A stretch of DNA of 63,971 bases from DRWZ01 sp964601505 (lineage in GTDB: Bacteria > Calescibacteriota > Calescibacteriia > Calescibacteriales > Calescibacteriaceae). Each line of letters opens with the position of its first letter. The first letter of the stretch is position 1. Both the position numbers and the translations under genes were made by a program. This document shows, one piece after another, positions 54,244 through 61,807 of this stretch. The notes beneath the pieces are model-generated. The model did not search any database. It was not told the DNA's origin and saw only the letters and a list, made by a program, of their open reading frames with translations. The stretch is from assembly GCA_964601505.1 (NCBI GenBank), contig CAZRNR010000007.1:1-63971 (forward strand), in the 5' to 3' direction.

Positions 54244-54786
54244 CTAGTTTTTTTGCTTCTGGAAAAAAAGATCCATTGTTTTGGGCTCGCTTGCCCTTTC
54301 CAAATGACATCTACATTTATTCTTATTCAGATTTTCTCCACAATTTTTGCATATTCCTCTACAGTTTTCGGAGCATAGATTGTAAGATGGGACTATTGAT
54401 TCTCCTAAAGAAATTATATAACTGTAAAAATCCATTTCTTCTCCTTCATAAAAATCATCATCTAAGTCCTCTATTTTCAGCTCAATTTCTTCTTCATCTG
54501 GAATAAGGTAGGAGGGTTTCAGGTATATATTTATGACATCTGAAGCGTTCGCGTAAAACTCATCTAGGCACCTAACACATTCTACAACTTTATCTACAAA
54601 GATTTTTCCTTTTATTTCAACTATATCTTTTTTGCGTGTTATTTCACCATCAAACATAACTTTTATCTTTTCACCAGAGAGTATTTTTGAAACCTTTATA
54701 CCCTTTTCAGTTAGATATTTTATTTTTACTGGACCTTTGAAAAGTTCCTCCTGTGTTTTTATTTGCATAACGGTAAAAAATATCAT
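54244..54786 (-). CDS. YceD/DUF177 family protein
   Basis: This 180-residue protein matches YceD (DUF177), linked in other bacteria to 23S rRNA metabolism. VECVRCLDEF and the acidic centre EEIELKIEDLDDDFYEGEEMDFYSYI are typical, as is the C-terminal Cys-rich segment (CSENCRGICKNCGENLNKNKC). In most genomes the next gene is rpmF (ribosomal protein L32). Here the stop is followed by the convergent gap gene, so rpmF has moved. The start could be a later in-frame ATG at residue 7. Confidence 0.85.
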   Translation of the reverse strand: MIFFTVMQIKTQEELFKGPVKIKYLTEKGIKVSKILSGEKIKVMFDGEITRKKDIVEIKGKIFVDKVVECVRCLDEFYANASDVINIYLKPSYLIPDEEEIELKIEDLDDDFYEGEEMDFYSYIISLGESIVPSYNLCSENCRGICKNCGENLNKNKCRCHLERASEPKTMDLFFQKQKN

Positions 54787-54843
54787 CTAAATTTATGAAA
54801 TTTTTAAGAGTAAAATTTTTATTTCAAGAATAGTTTAGCAGAT

Positions 54844-55467
54844 TTAGAAACGGTGGGAAATACCTCCAAAAATGGAGCTTTGCCCAAATGAATGTAATTC
54901 AACAGTAATATATGTTTCAGGATTCAAATGATAATCTCCTCCAACAAATACAAAAAATATTGAGTCTTTCCTAGATTTCATATTCTCACCATTTTCCAAC
55001 TTAATATAAAAATCTCTATATCCGCTTCCCACATAGATAATAGAATAAGCTAATTTAAAACTTAGATTTGGTGATATCTGCCAGAGTATAGCATTTGGAA
55101 ACCTTTTTCTATCAGTTTTTTTCAAGAATGGTAGTATTTCCATATTCCCGTCAATATTTATATTTACAGTTCTCTTTTTATCTAGAAGAGATGTTTTAGC
55201 ACCAATACCAAATTGATTTAGAGTTGGAATTGGATCAAGAGGAGAAAAAGTTCTTACACCAGAAAAACCATAAATCAAAATCTTATCAGAAGGACTGTAT
55301 CCAAACTTTGCGGATAGAGATAGGGAAGAAGCAGGAGTTTTATCTTTCAAGTTTGTTTCAAACATAGAGAAATTTACAAATCCACCAAGTTCAAAATTAC
55401 CTGCATCTGGTGTTAAGACCCCTCCACCACCTAAAAAACTTATGATAAGGAGAAATGAAAAATTCAT
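54844..55467 (-). CDS. Predicted small outer-membrane barrel protein
   Basis: This 207-residue protein begins with a hydrophobic signal-like segment (FSFLLIISFLGGGG). It consists of alternating polar and nonpolar strands and ends in Phe (SSIFGGISHRF). No family is recognised. It is third in the operon bfn, lpxL-like, this gene, with 13 bp between it and the acyltransferase gene, which suits an envelope role. Confidence 0.55.
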   Translation of the reverse strand: MNFSFLLIISFLGGGGVLTPDAGNFELGGFVNFSMFETNLKDKTPASSLSLSAKFGYSPSDKILIYGFSGVRTFSPLDPIPTLNQFGIGAKTSLLDKKRTVNINIDGNMEILPFLKKTDRKRFPNAILWQISPNLSFKLAYSIIYVGSGYRDFYIKLENGENMKSRKDSIFFVFVGGDYHLNPETYITVELHSFGQSSIFGGISHRF

Positions 55468-55480
55468 AACAGAGCTAATT

Positions 55481-56260
55481 TTACATATTTTCTCTGATTT
55501 TTTCGTTGTTTAATAAGATATCCCTTTTAAAAAATAAATTCCATTGAGTATATCGCTCTTTTATAATCCTTTCAAGGAATTCTATCATACTATCATAGCT
55601 TTGAAGTTTCTCTGATCGGAAAAGAAATTTTTTTCCTTCCTTGTAGCAAGCAATACCAAAAACCTCTAATTGAAATCTTTGAGATAGCCTGAAAGGTAGA
55701 TCAGATACATAAAAAGTTTCTCCAAACATTTGAGTTGGTTTTGAATTTGGTATCGGTCTATCTACGAGCAAAACAAAGATTTTTCCTTTCGGTTCTCTCA
55801 TTTCAAAAACAAAATCCTTAAAGCTTTCCTTAGTGTTTATTCCTATTTTCATTCTTGATATATTAAAAAAATAACGGCTTATCATAGGTTCTAGCCTTTC
55901 AACCAGAGCAAAGATCTTTATTCCATGTTTCCGAAATAAAGATGAAGCAAACTCTGGAATTCCTATATGTCCAGACACGCATATAGCTCCTTTACTGATT
56001 GAATATTCTGTGAGCTCATTGTAATTGTTCGGCGTTTCCGGATACACCTTTATATAGCTTTTTATAATTGGGTATGCAGCAAGATAAAGGTGGTACAATG
56101 TATGGAACATAAAAACTTCATTTATTTCATATTTTTCAGGTTTTCTTCCAAGAACTATCTTTAGATTTTCTTGACAAAGAGCTAACCTACTTGTATTATG
56201 TATCTTTGTTCTCTTTATTATTTGAGATATTAGGAAAGCAAGTACTTCTAATGTTATCAC
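55481..56260 (-). CDS. LpxL/HtrB-family lipid acyltransferase
   Basis: This 259-residue protein matches the lysophospholipid/lipid A acyltransferase family. The HxxxxD/E-type motif is SGHIGIPEF (His and Glu). LVDRPIPNSKPTQMFGETFYVSDLPFRLSQRF follows the family's VDQ..... pattern. It probably adds a secondary acyl chain to lipid A or to a phospholipid at the inner membrane. The usual N-terminal anchor is short, with only a brief hydrophobic start (LEVLAFLISQII). Its ATG overlaps the bfn stop by four bases. Confidence 0.8.
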   Translation of the reverse strand: MITLEVLAFLISQIIKRTKIHNTSRLALCQENLKIVLGRKPEKYEINEVFMFHTLYHLYLAAYPIIKSYIKVYPETPNNYNELTEYSISKGAICVSGHIGIPEFASSLFRKHGIKIFALVERLEPMISRYFFNISRMKIGINTKESFKDFVFEMREPKGKIFVLLVDRPIPNSKPTQMFGETFYVSDLPFRLSQRFQLEVFGIACYKEGKKFLFRSEKLQSYDSMIEFLERIIKERYTQWNLFFKRDILLNNEKIRENM

Positions 56261-56814
56261 ATTTTCATCTTTCCGAAGTCTTCTTCCGAGACTATCTCAA
56301 GTAGAGTTTCTTCTTTTTTCTCGGCAACTGCTGCAGGAATACCTTTAAGGAATTCGGAGCTTCTGGTCTTATCAAAAACAATTTCGTCTACATATATTTC
56401 GCTACCGAGTCTAAGAGCTAAAGCCAATGCGTCCGATGGGCGAGAATCGATTATATATTCTTTTCCATTATGTTCAAGATGGAGTAGAGCATAGTACGTT
56501 GAATTTTTCAGATCACAAACCTCTATCTTATTGAGTTTTATATCTATTGTACTGAAGATATTTTTTATAAGATCATGAGTCAGTGGGCGCTCGAAATTTA
56601 TTTTCTCTAATTCCATCATTATAGCGTTAGCTTCATTTATTCCAATCCAAATAGGTAGAAATCTTTCACCGTTTTCTTCCTTAAGTATCACAGCTGGAGT
56701 TTGAGTTATCTGATCTACTATAACTGTTGCAACTACCATTTTTATCTTATTATGTTTTGGATCATATTTCTTCTTTTCTTCCTCCTGGTTGATCTTTTTC
56801 GCTGCCATTATCAA
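56257..56814 (-). CDS. Bifunctional nuclease family (DUF151) protein
   Basis: This 185-residue protein of the BFN/DUF151 family has VILKEENGERFLPIWIGINEANAIMMELE, PLTHDLIKNI and IDSRPSDALALALRLGSEIYVDE in the standard order. It has Lys-rich and Glu-rich ends. Members have been described as single-strand nucleases, though the role in bacteria is unsettled. A strong GAGGAGGTG precedes the ATG. It heads the operon with the acyltransferase, a barrel protein and, 57 bp on, YceD. Confidence 0.9.
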   Translation of the reverse strand: MIMAAKKINQEEEKKKYDPKHNKIKMVVATVIVDQITQTPAVILKEENGERFLPIWIGINEANAIMMELEKINFERPLTHDLIKNIFSTIDIKLNKIEVCDLKNSTYYALLHLEHNGKEYIIDSRPSDALALALRLGSEIYVDEIVFDKTRSSEFLKGIPAAVAEKKEETLLEIVSEEDFGKMKM

Positions 56815-56879
56815 AACACCTCCTCTTGAGAATATATTAATCGCTGCAGAAAGACTTTTGTAAGAATTTAAATTATTTA

Positions 56880-57689
56880 TTATTCTTGATTACCTGAAGA
56901 TTTGAGATCAATATCTACATCAAGTTGTAATGTCCATATCCATCCCTGTGACGCTGAGGCTGCATCCTTGTCAAAGAAAAAGACTGGACCAGTCAAAAGG
57001 CTTATACTCGGTATCATATAAAAATAAATTCCTCCCCCTGCAGCTCCGAAGGCGTTCTTCCCAGTCATTATATCAGCTGTTAGTATAATCTTATCTATTA
57101 ATGGAACATCTATTGGATAAGAAAACCAACCAGCCATTATACCAAACTGATTTGTTTTACCATCTGATGATTGAAATAGAGTCTTTTCAAGTCCATAGTA
57201 AAATCCGAATTGGATCGTACCAATGTATTTCAAAGCTCCCCAATCTTCCCTCATAGTTTTCCCAAGCATGAAATGTAGAATGTTGTAATTATTAACTCCC
57301 TTTTTAAAACCCAAGTTAAAAATTCCAAAAGACCAACCTGGTTGACCGTCAAAAAAGGTATCCTCTGGAGTACCAATTTTTGCATTAAGAAGAAGAGGAA
57401 GGATCTTCTTACCTGAAGAATCAACAAAAGGAGAGGGAAACAGTAAGTCAAATCCAGCTTCAAGTTGTATTTCTTTAAGAGGAATTAAGCCTGAAGTCAG
57501 TCCTACAACTATTGGGAAATCGTAATCATTCAGGAAATAAGTATCATATGTTATATGAAGCACTCCAAACGGTTGTAAATATGGAGTTGATGGTGCCCAA
57601 AATGTTGTTGATGGTGTTGCTAAAACAGATGTAGAAAAAAGCAAAGTACCTATCCCAATGAAAAGTTTAATTTGCTTATTAACTTTCAT
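56880..57689 (-). CDS. Predicted secreted outer-membrane protein
   Basis: This 269-residue protein has a clear signal peptide, cleaved probably after SVLA (residues about 22-25). The mature part starts with TPSTTFWAPSTPYLQPFGVLHITYDTYF and contains many aromatic strand-like stretches; AFGAAGGGIYFYMIP is one. It looks like a beta-barrel or beta-sandwich of unknown family. It has a strong GAGGAGGTG ribosome site and a hairpin immediately upstream, so it is probably well expressed. Confidence 0.6.
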   Translation of the reverse strand: MKVNKQIKLFIGIGTLLFSTSVLATPSTTFWAPSTPYLQPFGVLHITYDTYFLNDYDFPIVVGLTSGLIPLKEIQLEAGFDLLFPSPFVDSSGKKILPLLLNAKIGTPEDTFFDGQPGWSFGIFNLGFKKGVNNYNILHFMLGKTMREDWGALKYIGTIQFGFYYGLEKTLFQSSDGKTNQFGIMAGWFSYPIDVPLIDKIILTADIMTGKNAFGAAGGGIYFYMIPSISLLTGPVFFFDKDAASASQGWIWTLQLDVDIDLKSSGNQE

Positions 57690-57706
57690 ATGTTTTCACC
57701 TCCTCA

Positions 57707-57733
57707 ATATGGATTGAAAATTTTGTTCCATAT
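57707..57733 (-). promoter_or_regulatory. 5' UTR hairpin next to a ribosome site
   Basis: ATATGGA and TCCATAT (57733-57727 and 57713-57707 on the minus strand) form a perfect 7-bp stem immediately before the GAGGAGGTG of the secreted protein gene. Such 5' stems can stabilise an mRNA or tune translation. Confidence 0.4.
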
Positions 57734-57884
57734 CCTTTTGACTTGATTTAAATAGCGTTGAACTATACATATATGTTAAAATTCACAAATATGTTCTCAA
57801 TTATGTACTTCCTCAAATTGATTCTGATTTTCTTTTTGAATTTACTTTATTTTCACCGAATTCCATTATACTTGTAAAACTTTG

Positions 57885-58295
57885 ATGAGGAGAGAATTTT
57901 CTGCAGGTGGTGTGGTTTATAAAGATGGAAAGGTTCTGATGATAAGAGTCAAAACACTATCGGGGAAGGATGTATGGACATTCCCGAAAGGACATATAGA
58001 GCAAGGGGAAAAACCAAAGGATGCAGCAATCAGAGAGGTCGAAGAAGAAACTGGTGTGAGATCTGAAATAAAGAAAGAAATAGGTGATTTTACATATCAC
58101 TTTAAAGACAAAGATGGAATACTTGTGAAGAAGACGGTCTTTTGGTATCTTATGGAGCCTATTTCTCAATCTGAATTGAAAACTCCTGGTGAGGTTCTTG
58201 AGGTAAGATGGTTTGAAATTCAAGATGCAAAAAAAATGATAGCGTACGATTCGGATAAAAAGATTATAGAGAAACTTTTGAAAGAACTTGCTTGA
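57885..58295 (+). CDS. NUDIX hydrolase
   Basis: This 136-residue NUDIX protein has the full box GHIEQGEKPKDAAIREVEEETG. The rest (REFSAGGVVYKDG and VFWYLMEP) resembles Ap4A/ADP-ribose pyrophosphatase-like members. The substrate is not assigned. I start at the ATG at 57885, not the TTG before it. TATACT (57867-57872) ends 12 bases upstream and no ribosome site is seen. It is followed by the radical SAM gene 48 bp on. Confidence 0.88.
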   Translation: MRREFSAGGVVYKDGKVLMIRVKTLSGKDVWTFPKGHIEQGEKPKDAAIREVEEETGVRSEIKKEIGDFTYHFKDKDGILVKKTVFWYLMEPISQSELKTPGEVLEVRWFEIQDAKKMIAYDSDKKIIEKLLKELA

Positions 58296-58343
58296 TTGAG
58301 ATCAAATAATCAACAAATTTCAAAATGAGATTCCTAAATATAT

Positions 58344-59795
58344 ATGGATATGGAAAGGAAACCTAGAGTTCTACTAATCAATTCGCCCACAACAAATCAG
58401 ATGAAAGTTTATGCGAATATAATTCCTGTCGAGTTTGTAAAAAAACATCATCCGATAGGTCTTCTTTATGTTGGAACATATGTTAAAAATATGGCTGAAG
58501 TAAAGGTTATGGACTTTGAAGCGGATGTTTCAGAGAAAAAGTACATATATATGGTTAAAGAAGTTCTAAGAGATTTTCGGCCAGATATTGTCGGAATAAA
58601 TGCTTTTTCTTTAACATTGTATGATGCATATGAAGTAGCAAAAATAGTAAAAGGTGAGAACACCAATGTATCAGTTGTTTTTGGTGGGATACACACATCC
58701 TATTATCCGTATGAGATGATTAATCAGGAGTTTATAGACTTTATAGTTCAGGGAGAGGGAGAGGAAACATTTGCAGATTTCATCTCAAAATTTGGAACAG
58801 ATGAAATGTATTATATCCCAGGAATGATTTCTAAAAAGAAGAATGGTAAGTATCCGGATATAATAACTAATCCCAAGAGAAAAGAAATAGAGAACTTGGA
58901 TAGTATTCCTTTCCCTGATAGGCAATTGCTTATAGACAGAAGTATATACAGAAATTTGCTCATACCAAAGGCAAAAGAAACCATAATGATATCATCTCGC
59001 GGCTGCCCATATTCTTGCGCTTACTGCCAAGTTTCTGGAAAAAGGTATAGATTCAGATCTCCAGAAAATGTTGTAGATGAGATGGAATTTTTAGTTGAGC
59101 AAGGCTACAATTATGTAGACTTCTTTGATGATACTATGAACATTAGAAAGGATAGAGTCAAAAATATTTGTAGAGAAGTGATAAAAAGAGGATTACACAA
59201 GAAAATGAACTGGAAATTCAGGGGTGTAGCGAACCTAATAGATGAGGAAATGGTTGGGCTTATGAAAGAATCTGGGTGCGATATGGTATATATAGGGATA
59301 GAATCCGGAAGCGATAGAGTTTTGAAATCTGTAAACAGAGTAGTAACAACCGAAAATTGTTTAAATGCGGTCAGACTTTTGAAGAAGTATGGTATAAAGA
59401 TTATGGGATATTTCATAATTGGACTTCCTGGAGAAACAGAACAAGAGATTTTTCAGACAGTTAATTTTGCTCTAAATTTGCCTCTTGATTATATTCAAGT
59501 AAATGTTCTAGTACCTGTTCCTGGATCAAGTATTTATTTATCAGCAATAAATGACCCAAATTTTGGTGGAGATTACTTTAGAGATTATACCGTCAAGCCA
59601 GAAAAGAATTTCAGACAAAGATTTTTTGAGACATCAGTTAGTGAGAAAAGAGTGAAGGAATTACAAAAATATTTTTACAAGAAATTTTATCTAAGACCAA
59701 GCTTTATAGTAAAGAATACGATGAGACAAAATTTTCATTCTTTACCTTATGCATTTAAGGTATTTACAAGTTTTCTGATCAAACTTTTTATTTAA
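58344..59795 (+). CDS. B12-binding-domain radical SAM protein
   Basis: This 483-residue protein has an N-terminal cobalamin-binding-like Rossmann domain (about 25-160, with NAFSLTLYDAYEVA and VFGGIHTSYYPYEM). The radical SAM core has cluster cysteines C221, C225 and C228 (CPYSCAYC), then GIESGSDRVLKSVNR. This is the BchE/P-methylase class; members methylate unreactive carbons or rearrange lipids and tetrapyrroles. The substrate is unknown. The canonical DxHxxG B12-His motif is not visible, so cobalamin binding may be base-off or lost. Its end overlaps the GH-like gene by 8 bases. Confidence 0.82.
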   Translation: MDMERKPRVLLINSPTTNQMKVYANIIPVEFVKKHHPIGLLYVGTYVKNMAEVKVMDFEADVSEKKYIYMVKEVLRDFRPDIVGINAFSLTLYDAYEVAKIVKGENTNVSVVFGGIHTSYYPYEMINQEFIDFIVQGEGEETFADFISKFGTDEMYYIPGMISKKKNGKYPDIITNPKRKEIENLDSIPFPDRQLLIDRSIYRNLLIPKAKETIMISSRGCPYSCAYCQVSGKRYRFRSPENVVDEMEFLVEQGYNYVDFFDDTMNIRKDRVKNICREVIKRGLHKKMNWKFRGVANLIDEEMVGLMKESGCDMVYIGIESGSDRVLKSVNRVVTTENCLNAVRLLKKYGIKIMGYFIIGLPGETEQEIFQTVNFALNLPLDYIQVNVLVPVPGSSIYLSAINDPNFGGDYFRDYTVKPEKNFRQRFFETSVSEKRVKELQKYFYKKFYLRPSFIVKNTMRQNFHSLPYAFKVFTSFLIKLFI

Positions 59796-60997
59796 GGCAA
59801 GCTGCAGGGGTATATAAGTTCCGATAANNNNNNNNNNNNNNNNNNNNNNNNNNNNNNNNNNNNNNNNNNNNNNNNNNNNNNNNNNNNNNNNNNNNNNNNN
59901 NNNNNNNNNNNNNNNNNNNNNNNNNNNAAGTTCCGATAAGGGACATTATGTAAAGTAAAATCAAATCTCCCAAATATTTCCTTTATATATCCTTCCGCTC
60001 TTTTGCCCCTTGGACTGTATCCTGATTCGCCTTTGACTTTATAAAATTCCCACTCCCATATGAATACACCTTTTATCCTCTCAAGCGCAAAATTCAATGC
60101 AACATTATAACATAAAGCTTGTTCTTCTTGATCTTCTTGAGAGTTTACAAGCCAGTTAAAAGGCTGAATACATGTTCCATCTTTATCAAGATATCCTATT
60201 TCGGTAAAAACAACTTCTTTCCCTGTCTTTTCTTTGAATTCATAGATATCACTAAAGATTAATTCCCAATTTTTAATCAACTCATTTTCTATTGGATTTG
60301 TGGAATTTGCTATAGGAAAGTATGCATCTATTCCTACAAAATCAAGTTTGTCCCAAAAGCTTATCTTTTTGTATTCAGTCCAATTTGCAGCGTAAATTAG
60401 CTTCCCTTTAAAAATTTCCCTGACCTTTCTTATAACTTTCTCAAATATCTCAGGGTATCTAAAAGATATGTTTTCAAGCTCTGTTCCTATACACAAAATT
60501 TCAACATCAAACTGGTTAGCAATTCTGGCATATTTAAGGATCATACTCATGTAATTTTTCTCCCAACTTTCAATATCTTTTGGATCTATCAATCCCCTGT
60601 ATATGGTTTGATTTGTCAGATCAAGATGAGGTTTAAGCATAACATGAAATCCTTTCTGTTTGGCTGTTTTTATAGCGTGTATTACACCTTCATCTGATGG
60701 AGTTTTTTCTGATTCAAATATCAAGCTTTCTGTAATATCATTTTGGAATACTGTTGGGATAATCGCCACAAAGTTTGCACCTATTTCTTTTATTTCTTCC
60801 AGAGCAATTGTAAATTTTTCCGAAAAATATCCATCTTTTTCCCATACGGGCAAGCTTACACCCTTAATTTTTCTTGGAATCACTTCATCCGATGAAATAT
60901 TATTTTGATTTATCACTTTTTCTGTGCTATTACACCTGGCAGATAATACAACAACAACAACAACAACAAATAATACAAATATCTTCAGGAAGTTCAT
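59788..60997 (-). CDS. GH113-like secreted glycosidase (spans a scaffold gap)
   Basis: This gene encodes a TIM-barrel protein that resembles GH113-type mannanases. It has KGVSLPVW, KPHLDL, the acid/base-type Glu in CIGTELE (residue 173 from the chosen start) and the nucleophile-type Glu in FTEIGY (residue 266). Start is the ATG giving MNFLKIF. The signal segment has seven Val and then LSARC, a poor lipobox because Arg precedes Cys22. A 100-N gap interrupts the 3' end. The 12 bases on each side are identical, and joining them gives one frame of 365 codons ending NLYTPAACLK, stopping at 59788. Without joining, the protein end is unreadable. Confidence 0.65.
59828..59927. other. Scaffold gap of 100 N with identical flanks
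   Basis: There are exactly 100 N between AAGTTCCGATAA (59816-59827) and the same 12 bases at 59928-59939. An unrecognised short contig overlap is the simplest explanation, in which case no sequence is missing. Confidence 0.85.
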
Positions 60998-61050
60998 TCT
61001 TCGCTTTTTTATATATTTTCTTATGTGTATAAGAGTTGAGCCAATCAAAA

Positions 61051-61659
61051 TTAACTTATCCTTCTTATGCTTTGCATTGCACTATCTGCAAAAACAGACA
61101 TTATTATAAGATCAGAATAACCTTTACCTTGAGCAAGAATATGCTTTTTAAGAATAGCTTCTTTTTCAAAGCCAAGTGCTTCGAAAATTCTTATGGTATT
61201 GAGCTGATAAAATGGAACCTGAGCTGTTATCTTCTTAAAACCTCTTTTTAGAGCATAGAAAAATAATTCTGATACTATTTTTTTACCGATCCCGGTATTT
61301 CTAAAATCTTTTGCTACAACTATCCTTATTTCTGCTACATGCCTTGTCCAAAAGTAGTTTGATGAATGTAAAGTTCCATCAGCGATTATTTTATTTTCGT
61401 GAATACCAAGTAAAGGTAGCACTATATCATAGTTCAAATTTTCCGCCCATTTCTTCGTGACCTCCGGATTACTTACATCATCTCTTAAAAATATCTTATC
61501 CTCTTTATCAAGTCCAGAAAAAAACTCATATAGACCTTTTGCATCTTCTTTTATCATAGGTCTTATGATTATTGGTACTCCATTCTTTGAAATAAAAGTC
61601 TTGGGATAATCTGATAGTGCGGGATTTCTCTTAAATATCTCAAAACTTGGTTGAATCAT
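61051..61659 (-). CDS. GNAT-family acetyltransferase
   Basis: This 202-residue protein has a GNAT fold. Motif A is seen as RIVVAKDFRNTGIGKKIVSELFFYALKRG, and motif B as QLNTIRIFEALGFEKEAILKKH. The first 45 residues precede the domain. The substrate is not known; LGFEKEAILKKH resembles protein- or small-amine acetylases. It lies 53 bp upstream of the GH113-like gene on the same strand and is divergent from the fatty acyl-CoA ligase. Confidence 0.85.
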   Translation of the reverse strand: MIQPSFEIFKRNPALSDYPKTFISKNGVPIIIRPMIKEDAKGLYEFFSGLDKEDKIFLRDDVSNPEVTKKWAENLNYDIVLPLLGIHENKIIADGTLHSSNYFWTRHVAEIRIVVAKDFRNTGIGKKIVSELFFYALKRGFKKITAQVPFYQLNTIRIFEALGFEKEAILKKHILAQGKGYSDLIIMSVFADSAMQSIRRIS

Positions 61660-61775
61660 GGTTATCTCTCATTTATAATATAATAATGAGAACACATATA
61701 TATAGTTTCCAGAAATAGTTTTATTTATATATATCTTTGCTGGAAATTACCATGAAAACTATTAAAAAAATTTTT

Positions 61776-61793
61776 ATTGAACATTTGTTCAAT
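61776..61793. promoter_or_regulatory. TetR-type palindromic operator candidate upstream of fadD-like gene
   Basis: ATTGAACA and TGTTCAAT are perfect 8-bp arms with two bases between them. The site ends 14 bases before the ATG of the acyl-CoA ligase gene, over its likely promoter. Palindromes of this size and form are typical of TetR-family regulators, several of which control fatty-acid genes; no regulator gene is seen in the window. Confidence 0.5.
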
Positions 61794-61807
61794 TAATTTT
61801 ATTAATT

